From Closterium sp. Naga37s-1 (Eukaryota > Streptophyta > Zygnematophyceae > Desmidiales > Closteriaceae): a stretch of 64,000 bases of DNA. The number at the start of each line of letters is the position of its first letter. Positions within the stretch are counted from its first letter, which is position 1. The position numbers and the translations under genes are program-made. A model generated the notes under the pieces. It was given only the letters and a program-made list of their open reading frames with translations. It ran no database searches and was not told the DNA's origin. Below are positions 55,356-64,000 of the stretch, piece after piece. The stretch spans positions 1,234,001 to 1,298,000 of the forward strand of contig CANJKZ010001018.1 of NCBI GenBank assembly GCA_947471745.1, written 5' to 3'.

Positions 55356-56086
55356 GATTCCAACGTTGACGTGACTGTTGCGCGCGGCGATCGCTAGTCG
55401 AAACAGAGAGAAACGGGAATGCTTGAGCTGCGACCGTCGCAGATGTGGGGGTGAATCCGTAAACCGACTCAGAAAGAAAGCACCGTTCTAAAACGAGTCG
55501 CGTTCGCGGCGAGTGTATTCATACTTTGCTAGTAGCAGCAGCAGCAATCGTCGGGGAAGATGATGAAGCAGCGGGTGAATGCCATGAAAGAGATATCTCA
55601 TTCCTCGTGACGTGGAAGGGCGGGGGTCCATATCGGGGGGCTGCCGTGGTGTCGATGCCCTCAGTGGTAAGTTACCCTAAACTTTGCAAGTGGGCTCGCT
55701 GTAACTGGCGTATCAATGCCTTTAATGTCGTCAGCGCGGTAACCGTCACTGATGGTTACGGATGGGATTCGCGTAAGTAATAAGATATGCGAGCGACGAG
55801 GAAGCACGCGGGGCGGGGGCGGGCCGCAGGGGGGAAGAGAGATGTGACGCACGACTCGCGGGAGTGGGGCTTCCCGCACTGCACTGCCAGCCATCGGCGG
55901 AGCAATGATCAGAGGAGCAATTCCTAACGGTACTATTGGCGGTGCATTTTCAGTATTCGTGCCACGACACGACCCCGGCTTTGACGAGTCACCATGACGA
56001 ATCGCGTCACCTTATCAGCCTGTGGCGAAGAATCGGACGGACTCGGAGGAGTCTCAGGCTACTGTAGTACCGCCGTGCATTGGGTA
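55356..56086. other. Upstream region of kinase relic C
   Basis: Similar to the relic A upstream region up to about 55,850, with the inverted GTAACC/GGTTAC pair at 55739-55759. No gene seen. Confidence 0.55.
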
Positions 56087-56396
56087 ATATATTGCACTGC
56101 CTGCGTCAGCAGGTAGTGCAATGAGTCAGCGGGCAAGAAAAAAAATAAACCCCACATGGAAGGCATGCAACTCGGGAGGCATCAACCCTAAAATTTTAGG
56201 GTTGAGGATCCCGAGTTGCATGCAGTCTGGATGGGTTTTAGTGTTTTTCTGCCCGCGGGCAGAATGCTGACTCACCTTGTAGCGTCGTTTAGCGAAACGG
56301 TAGCGCTACCGAGCGCTACCGACGCTACCGAGTGAGATGTATTGGTTGCATTCCAATTACTGGTGTACACGTGTAATGCCACGTCGTGCAATATAT
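56087..56396. repeat. Foldback sequence with nested palindromes, possible MITE
   Basis: An outer inverted repeat ATATATTGCAC / GTGCAATATAT (56087-56097 and 56386-56396) encloses several others. These are a 30-bp near-perfect palindrome at 56092-56121 and a larger foldback centred at 56193/56194, with perfect inner arms (TCAACCCTAAAA, 56182-56193) and perfect outer arms (GCATGCAACTCGGGA 56163-56177 against 56209-56223). GGTAGCGCTACCG-type palindromes also occur at about 56,300-56,330. No coding. It may be a non-autonomous DNA element; no target duplication was established. Confidence 0.5.
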
Positions 56397-57458
56397 CCTC
56401 CAAATCGAGGTCGCAATAGTATCATAATAGTGTACGCGGGAGATCGTGATGTGCTGTCTTCTAGCAGTTAGCGAGCCGCCTACCAGAGCACGCATGGCTA
56501 AGTGCTGACTGTTAGGGTATTACTACTAAGCGCGGAACTTAAGAGCTCGTGCTGCGAAGAACTACTAGCATGTACTAGTGTTGACCTCAAGTTCTACTGG
56601 GTTTGCCATCAAGTGTTGACTACACTTCGTGAGAGCGAACGCGGACGAGCCTGAAGCGTAGTGTAGTTCTGCGTCGGGCTTCCCTTCCGTTCGCGCTCGG
56701 AACGGGATCTGCTGAGAAGGTGCGAACGGCCTTGCTGGCGGACTGTACAGAACAGTACTGAACCGCTGTGGCACTCCGTGACGGGATTTTTGGACGGTTC
56801 TGGCTGGATGTGTGGTGGTGAGGTGACAGCAGCGACCTGTGTGCTGCGCACTTACACGTGTTTGAGACGGATATTTCGCATGCAATGCCGTTGCTTGCCT
56901 GTTTGGAAGGGAAGCGATTGGGTGGTGGAGTGGCTGCTTGCGCCAGCTTCACAGCAGGTTGTGTGTGATGCGGTTGTGTATGATGTGGTTAGATCAATAA
57001 AGCATGATTATGATGCTTTTATAATCTACCGTAACAAAGGTAAGGAAATTATATTGCAGCAGGGAAGGATTATTTGATACATGATACAACAACAGAGGAA
57101 TACATATGGTATCATATACATGTCAGAATAATACAAACCTTAAAAAGGGGAAAACCATGTGCAGTCGGTAGAGCAACACCTTGTGCAGGAGGTGGTGACT
57201 CACTCGTGCTCTGCAAACAATCAAGGCCCACAGTAAGGAATACTACATTCACTTCCAGAAAAAAGGTGACACCAAATGAAGGAAAACTGAGACTTCTATT
57301 CAGCAAGAATGTAATTCATGCCAATTCGGCTGCAGGGATCAGCACAGAGCACGCGAACGGGGAGATGCTTGGCTGGTGACACCTGCCATCTCCTGCTGCG
57401 GCTGAACCCTCCGCTGCTGCGTCACCTGCCATCTCCTGCTGCTCCGCTTGGCCTCCTG
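56397..57458. other. Intergenic DNA before Copia-E
   Basis: No gene recognised. It includes a weak tRNA A-box-like sequence (CAGTCGGTAGAGCA, about 57162) and a 20-bp direct repeat starting CACCTGCCATCTCC at about 57381 and 57423. Confidence 0.45.
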
Positions 57459-57592
57459 TGTCAGAATCTAGCAGCAGGAATGGATGAACTATGAAAGAGT
57501 TGGGTACAAATATGAAACCCTAAAAGGGGCTGTACCCCATATTGGCTACCCCACTACAGCCTAAACATATGTAGTAGATATATCATTTGACA
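57459..57592 (-). repeat. 3' LTR of Copia-E (134 bp)
   Basis: Runs from TGTCAGAATCTAGCAG to ATATATCATTTGACA on the plus strand, next to CACCCCCATAGGC, the complement of the purine-rich tract. Confidence 0.88.
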
Positions 57593-57818
57593 CACCCCCA
57601 TAGGCAAAGTGGGGGAGAGCAAGGGGTCACAAAACCAGCCAAGAGGAGCAAAGCAAGCTCAGGTTGGATCACAACGTCACCACACACACTGAGCACAAGC
57701 AAAGGGCCACAAGGCCAGTTCACATGCAGATGTATATATGCAACAACAACAGCACAGTGATCTCTACCTAGCAGAGCAAGCATGCAGGTATATATATAGA
57801 TCACAGTACAAGCAAAGT
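57593..57818 (-). other. Copia-E 3' untranslated region
   Basis: Matches the 3' untranslated regions of Copia-B, C and D (purine-rich tract, GGGGTCACAA and CAAAGCAAGCTCAGG segments, TATATATA runs). Confidence 0.75.
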
Positions 57819-60800
57819 CTACAGCAAGTGAGGAAAAGTGGGCACAAGGCCTAACAAAGTGCAGAAACGCTGATGATCACCAGACGGAAGTGCCTTGGTG
57901 AATATATGAGCAGTGTTGGCCCGAGTGGCCACGTGAGCAAGACGAAGCTGACCGCGCTGCTGCAACTCTCGAGCCAGGAAGTAACGCAGAGCGATGTGCT
58001 TCGTTCTGTGCTCCAGTCTGTGCTCCTGACACAAGGCAATGGCGGCCTTGTTGTCGACGTACAGCACTGGAGGAGAACGAGGCCGCTCTCCCAGGTCGGT
58101 CAGCAGGTAGGTGAGCCAGCGTAACTCCTGTGCAGCCATGGCTGTGGCGTAGATCTCAGCCTCACAACTGGAGCTGAGAACTGAAGACGAGCGTGTAGAA
58201 CGCCAAGAAACAGAGCCAGAGCCAAGGCTGAAGGTGTAACCCTGTGACGACCGCTGCATAGCCTGGTCGTCAACCCAAGAAGCGTCTGAGTGCCCAGTGA
58301 GGACAACTTGGCTCCGCCCTCCAAGCACAAGCCCCATGCCCGATGTACTGCACAAGTAGCGTAGTACCCTCTTAGCAACATCCATGTGCACCTTTCAGTG
58401 CCGACCAGGAGCCACGTAGCGAGCAAGAAGGCCAAGAGGGTACGCAAGGTCAGGACGAGTGCAGGTCATCAGGTACATGAGGCAGCCCACTAGCTCTGGG
58501 TAAGGACCACTCGGCTCTACGGACTCGTCTGAAGGTGGAGCTGAGAGCGAGTGACCTGTAGCCAGAGGAGTGTGCTGTGGCGAGGACCAGGTGAAGCCGA
58601 AGCGCTGAAGGACCTGCTGCACCATGTGTGACTGAGTCAGTGTGATGGTGCGGCGTGCTCTGTCCCGGGTGATCTGCAAGCCAAGGTAACTGCGCAGCTC
58701 ACCCAGGTCTGTGCACGTGTGTCTCTTCTGCAGCTCCGACTTCACCAGGGCGAGAGCCTCAGTGTCAGCAGTGGCAAAGACCAAGTCGTCGACGTACACG
58801 AGGATGTAGAACGGCGGCAGAGAAGTGTCGGTGCGCAGAAACAGCGACGGGTCAGCAGTCGACGGAGCAAACCCAAGAGCAGCAAGTGTCGTCCTCAGTG
58901 TGTCGTGCCACTCACGTGGCGCCTGGCGGAGACCGTAGACTGGCCGCCGGAGGCTCCACTGGGTACCAGGAGGGAACGACCCAGTGAAGCCAGGAGGGCG
59001 GCGCAGCCAGATCTCCTCGTGCAGGCTGCCCTGTAAGAACGCTATGCTGAAGTCAAGAGAGTGAAGCTCGTAGTCACGCTGAGCGGCAACGTACAGCAGT
59101 ACCCGAAGAGTGGTCATCTTCGGGGTGGGGGAGAAGGTCTGGAAGAAGTCGACTCCCTCCCGCTGACTGAAGCCTCGAGCAACGTAACGAGCCTTGAAGA
59201 CAGGTGGAGAACCTGGCGGCCGCTTCACCCTGAAAATCCACATGCCACTGGCGATGTTCGCCCCAGGAGGGGGAACCTCGTCGACGTAAGTGCCTGTGGA
59301 CTTCCAGGATGCCATCTCTGCGTCCATGGCTGTCTGCCACTGAGAGGAGTACTCACCCGCGATCGCCTCAGCGTAAGAGCGCGGGGTCGGGATGTCTGGA
59401 GCATCCGGGTCTCCCTCAGGGGCAAGCAGCATGGACACGAGATGAGGCGCAGCGGCTGCAAGACACTCAAGGTCCTCCTGTCTGTCCTCAAGGACGTCCG
59501 TGCCAAGAGCACACTCACCTTCGACGGACGGAGGACAGACAGACTCAGACTCAGCAACAAGACTAGTGGCGTAGTCTAGACGACAGGCAACAGCAAAGTC
59601 AACAAGCTCAGCGACTAAGGCAGACGCAGCAGCAGACTCAAACGACGGGTCAGTGACAACTGTGGCTAGCAGACGCGTGACAGTAGGGTGCTCAGCACGA
59701 AACCGGTCAGACTCAGGGTCCGCAACGACAGGCAGAGAAGACGCAGGAGGAGACGGCAGAGGAACACGCTGCGGAGGAGAGGAAGGACGACGGACTACGA
59801 GGTGGGTGTCGGGGACAGCCGGCTGACGCGGACGAGGAACACGACGACCGGAACTACCAGAACGGAGAGGCGAGACAGGACGCGACGCAGGCTCACGACG
59901 CTCAGTAAGACCCCCTGTCTGCTCAGTGTAAGGAGAAGGAGCAGGCAGCGGTGAGCCAGGCTGTAATGGAAGACCAGTAGACGAAGGGAGACTAAGAACC
60001 TGGCGAAGCACAGAGGCAGGCGGTGGCTGAGACGACGGAGACGGCGGAGCGAAGAACAGGCGCGGCTGTGCAGTGACACCAGCACCAGCAGCTCCAGTAC
60101 CCCCAGCAGCTCCAGCACCTCCAGCAGCTCCAGAACCCTCAGCGCCAGCTCCTCCAGGACCAGCTCCACCAACAGCAGCACCCCCAGAACCGGCACCTCC
60201 AGTCCCAGGGTCTCCAGCCTCCGTGTCTCCAGCAGCAGCACCCTCAGACTCAGCACCTCCAGCCCCAGCAGCTCCAGTACCTCCAGTACGAGCACCTCCG
60301 GGACCAGCACCACTCCCAGCTCCAGTGACGTCAGTAGAAGTTCCTCCAGCGGCAGAGCCCCGAGCTCCAGAAGCGCGACCCTGACGGCGACCGTACCAGT
60401 CGTGCAGCTGCTGTGAGGTGAGAGGCACACGCGAACGAAGGCGGCCACTCCAAGGAGACCGCGTAACAGCAGACTCAGAACCCTCAGCGCCAGCACCTGC
60501 AGCAGCTCCAGAACCTCCAGCACCAGCACCCGCAGCAGCTCCAGAACCTCCAGCGCCAGCACCCTCAGCAGCTCCAGAACCTCCAGCTCCAGCGCCACCA
60601 GCGCCAGCACCTCCAGCTCCAGCGCCACCAGCGCCAGCACCTCCAGCAGCTCCAGAAACTCCAGCTCCAGCACCCTCAGCGGCTCCAGAACCTCCAGTAG
60701 AAACAACTCCAGTAGCAGAGTCACCAGCACCAGCGCCTCCCGCAGCAGGGCCCCTAGCTCCAGCAGCGCGACCCAGACGGCTAGCGTACGACTCACGCAG

Positions 60801-63310
60801 CTGCTGTGGGGAGAGAGGGAGTCGACGACGAGAGCGCAGCGGCGAGGCACCAGCGGAGCGACTACGCAGACGGCCGCTCCAGGGAGACTGCTCACCAGAC
60901 GCCTCAGCGCCTCCAGGTGCAGCACCCCCAGACCCAGTACTCCCAGGCACAGCACCCCCAGACTCCTCACACCCAGGCTCAGCACCTCCAGTCTCCGCAC
61001 CCCCAGGCTCTGCACCTCCAGGCTCCGCACCCCCAGGCTCAGCACCCCCAGGCTCCGCACCCCCAGAAGCAGCACCCTGAGCAGGACCACCCTCAGCAGG
61101 ACCTGCGTCACCAGTGACCTCAACCGGCTCAGTCAAGGGGGGAGGGTCTACCTGAGACACACCTGAAGGAGCAGGACCGGGAGCGGGGAGGGGGTCTACC
61201 TGGGGAGCACTTGGAGCGAGGAAGAGCGGCGAGGGGGGAGAGGGGCAGTGCGGTAGGGGAAGAGACGGTAAAAGGGAACCGACTCGTCAAACGTGACGTC
61301 CTGAGAGGGGAAGACACGGCGCGAGGTGGGGTGGTAAAACTGCCAACCAGGCGCGTCAGGGACAAAGCCAAGGAAGACACATGGAACAGCGCGGGCGGAG
61401 AGCTTGTCCGCGGTGGTATCGCGGACAAAGGCACGAGCACCCCAGACCCGGAAACGCGACGCATCGCCAACCTTCCCCGTCCACAGCAGTGTGGGCGAGG
61501 TCTCCGGCAAGGAGACACGGGGCCAGAGGTTGAGCTGATGCGCGGCGTACCGGACCGCAAACGGCCACAGAAAATGGGGGGCAGCCGCATGGATCATGGA
61601 GGTACGAGCGACCTCCATGACTAAGCCAATGCGGCGCTCAGCAACCCCATTCTGCTGCGGAGAGGCCGGAAGCGTGGACGTCTGGCGGATGCCGTGCTCC
61701 GCACAGAAGGCTGCCAAGAGGTCTGAGGAGAACTCACCACCTCTGTCAGAGTGCAGACGCAGGACAGGAAAGTCCGACTGGAACCGCTCGCGGAGCTGGA
61801 GACGAGCAGCGCGGATCCAGGGGATCAAAACATCAGGGACATCCCCCTTGCGCTGCAAGGGGAAGACCGTGGTGTAGCGCGTGTAGTCGTCGACGACCAG
61901 CAGGAAGTACCGCTCGTGGCCCTGTCCACGGACGCGGGCTGGGCCCCACACGTCCATGTGGAGAGTCTGCAGGGGAGCCTCTGTGGGAGGGAACGAGGAG
62001 GAGTGAGGAGCGGCGCGCTGCCGCCCCTCGACACAGGGAAGACAGGGAGGAGCAGGCGAGGGTGGGAGGGGAGGTAGAACCCTGGGAAGACCAGAGACAA
62101 GGACACGGCGGTGCATGCTACGAAGGCACTGCACCGAGGGGTGACCAAGGCGGTGGTGCCAAAGGAGGGTCTGGTGCGACAAAGCGCGACACGAGCAGGG
62201 GGCCGCTAGGTGACCTGACGCAGACGCAGACGCAGCGACCTGAGGGGACACAGTAGTCAGTGTGTACAGACTCGAGCCAGGCGCACGGGTAAACGTGGCC
62301 AGGTGCCGGCCCGTCCGGGAACACGTACAGTAGGTCACGCGCTGACCTCCAGGAGTGAACTGGTCAACCCACTGGTCCTGGAGGTCAGCACCACTCACCA
62401 AGTTCGTAGAGAACGAGGGGAGGTGAAGACCTGACAGGGAGCCAGACGGGACTGCCGGACACGGCAGGACCGTGGAGGAGTGCGCAAGTACTGGACCCCC
62501 AGAGGGGTCTGCCAGGGAGACTGGAACCGGCCGGCTGAGCGGCGTGAGGGTGGTGCTGTCACGAAAGAAGGAGCGGGAAGCACCTGAGTCAAGTGTGAAG
62601 GTGTACAAGGCCTCAGCAGGCGCAGTACCAGAGAGAGCAGACTCACCAGCACCTGGAGCAGCAGCCTCACCAGCACCTAGAGTAGGAGACGCACTAGCAC
62701 CTAGAGGATCAGCCTCACCAGCACCTGGAGCAGCAGCCTCACCAGCACCTAGAGTAGGAGACGCACTAGCACCTAGAGCAGCAGCCTCACCAGCACCTGG
62801 AGCAGCAGGCTCTATACCTGGGTCAGGCGGCACGCACAGGTAACAGGCACGGTCAGCACTAGTAGGCAATGCATACATGGCAGTGAGAATAGCATCAAAG
62901 TCAAGAGCAAATATATCTACCTTCTGCCCAAGCAGCTCCACCTAGTCGGGGAGCTCAGCCGCGTCGCCAAACTCGGTACGCCAGGCGTCGCTCAGACGGG
63001 CGAAGCAGCGGGACTGTGTGTGACCAAGCGTCCCGCAAGCCTGACCAGTCCTATCACCTGTGCGAATGACGTACGGGCAACGAATGGTACTCCCAGACCC
63101 TCTACTCTGAGCGTACCACTCGTGAAGCTGCTGGGACGTAAGTGTCTCGCGTGGATGCCGCTGCAGCTGCAGCTGGCCACTGCCAGACGCTCCCAACTGA
63201 CCAGCTCCAGGGCGACAGCTACGACGGTTACCGCGACAACCCCAACTAGCGTACCACTCACGAAGCTGCTGGGGCGTGAGAGACTCGCGTGAACGTCGCT
63301 GGAGCTGCAT
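57819..63310 (-). pseudogene. Copia-E gag end and pol region
   Basis: In element order: Gag tail with TPQQLREWY (about 63,248-63,272), TSQQLHEWY (about 63,110-63,135) and a Cys/His motif CPYVIRTGDRTGQACG (about 62,995-63,080). Then protease LDSGASRSFF (about 62,590), integrase (about 62,200-61,330), a linker of about 370 codons with (GAEPG)n and (GAG)n repeats plus SPQQLRESY and TSQQLHDWY (about 60,785-60,810 and 60,398-60,420), RT with YVDDLVFA (about 58,780) and RNase H to about 57,820. The linker is the longest of the five large Copia elements. Broken with about three breaks. Confidence 0.9.
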
Positions 63311-63429
63311 CTGGCCACCGCCAGTAGCAGCAGTAGCAGTAGTAGTAGCAGCAACAGTAGCAGCAGCCTAGCAGTAGTAACAGAAGGAGCAGCAATAGCA
63401 GCAGTAGCAGCGCGGGCAGGGCAGGCGCG

Positions 63430-63472
63430 GCAGGCAGGCAGGCAGGCAGGCAGGCAGGCTGGCAGGCAGGTG
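63430..63472. repeat. (GGCA)n microsatellite in the Copia-E leader
   Basis: About ten GGCA units, with one GGCT, next to GTA/GCA trinucleotide runs at about 63,320-63,400. Confidence 0.9.
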
Positions 63473-63499
63473 GCGCTACAGTGCGCGAACAAGGCAGGT

Positions 63500-64000
63500 G
63501 CTCACCAGTGGCGATCAGGGCCGGCGCTCGGCGGGCGGCGGCCGGGTAGGCGCACGACGGCGGCGACGGCGAGGCCGCGACAGCTGCGGCAGAGCAGGGC
63601 CGCGTCGGCGGTAGGGCAGGTCCGCGACAGCTGCTGCAGGGCGGGGCCGTGACAGCTGCAGGAGGCTCCGCGGCGGCTGCTGCAGGGCAGAGCCGTGACG
63701 GCTGCAGGAGGCTCCGCGGCAGCTGCTGCAGGGCGGGGCCGCTACTGTGGCAAGGCGCTCCACGGCAGCTGCTGCAGGAGCGACAGCGGCAGTCAGACAG
63801 GGGCGGCGTCCAGAGGAGGGGCGTCGCGACAGGCCGGGGCGACGTCCAGGGGGGGGGGGCGCCGCGACGAACAGGGGCAGCCGCGGCGCGCGGGCCTGCA
63901 GCACGCAACGCGAGCTGCGGGCGCGGCGCGCGAAGCCGCCGCGGGCTGCGCAAGGACGGCAGCCGCGGCGCGCGGGGCTGCAGCGCGACGTGCGGGCAGC
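63500..64000. repeat. GC-rich leader of Copia-E
   Basis: Irregular GCAGCTGCTGCAGGGCGGGGCCG-type and CGCGGCGCGCGGG-type repeats up to the window edge. It is similar in style to part of the Copia-A leader (2590-2860) and different from the leaders of B, C and D. Confidence 0.75.

Larger units (their letters stand above)
57459..64000 (-). mobile_element. Copia-E: Ty1/Copia element running off the right edge
   Basis: Reverse-strand element. The 3' LTR (57459-57592) is at the left, followed by the conserved 3' untranslated segment, RNase H, RT, a very long linker, integrase, protease, the Gag tail and a GC-rich leader that reaches the window end. The 5' LTR is outside, so age and target duplication cannot be read. 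It is broken with about three breaks. It forms a third subfamily, with doubled LREWY-type motifs in both Gag and linker. Confidence 0.92.

Noticed and set aside
60073-61080. Pro/Ala-rich plus-strand frames (APPAPAAPEPP...) resembling cell-wall extensins
   Set aside because: They are the antisense of the Copia-E linker repeats. No signal peptide, and the reverse strand is clearly pol.

Overview
The window is eukaryotic nuclear DNA from the green lineage. Evidence: a phi-class glutathione S-transferase gene with GT-AG introns, plant-type LINE and chromodomain Gypsy elements, Copia elements whose primer sites resemble initiator-Met tRNA, and calcium-dependent-kinase-like host sequences. The GC-rich, Gly/Ala/Pro-rich Copia proteins make me suspect a streptophyte alga or early-diverging plant (Closterium-like), but this is inference and cannot be proved from the sequence.

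Most of the window is transposable elements nested in one another. Region 1-5309: the 5' part of a reverse-strand Copia (Copia-A) sits inside a chromodomain Gypsy (Gypsy-1). Region 5523-26362: one plant LINE with a poly(A) tail is split by a Copia (Copia-B, 8675-23724, target duplication GAAGG). Copia-B is itself split by a sister Copia (Copia-C, 16112-23463, duplication GCCTT). A solo LTR (23832-23957, duplication GGTGA) also sits in the LINE reverse transcriptase. Region 26468-33652: a nearly whole reverse-strand Copia (Copia-D, duplication TAGAC).

Region 33653-41216: a poly(A)-ended segment, a Ser/Pro/His-coding minisatellite, an LTR-like segment, and the 3' half of a second chromodomain Gypsy (Gypsy-2). 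The LTR of Gypsy-2 holds a complete-ended hAT DNA transposon (36892-41108, 8-bp duplication GTAGTATC). The decayed hAT transposase gene in turn holds a 1.15-kb Copia remnant (Copia-F, duplication ACAGC).

The only host gene that looks whole is the four-exon GST at 41217-42815 (reverse strand, 220 codons). From 43.7 to 55.4 kb lie three same-strand paralogous Ser/Thr kinase relics (A, B, C), each dead in a different way. A Gypsy copy (Gypsy-3, 46294-49985) lies between A and B and abuts the broken second exon of B. A 310-bp palindrome-rich foldback sequence lies at 56087-56396. The window ends in a fifth large Copia (Copia-E, 57459 to beyond 64000, reverse).

Recurring themes in the Copia group are very short LTRs (108-137 bp), long element-specific minisatellite leaders, an odd Cys/His motif in Gag, and a short PQ(Q/E)LREW(Y/F) module that occurs both in Gag and in the integrase-RT linker. 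No CRISPR array, rRNA or convincing tRNA gene was seen.
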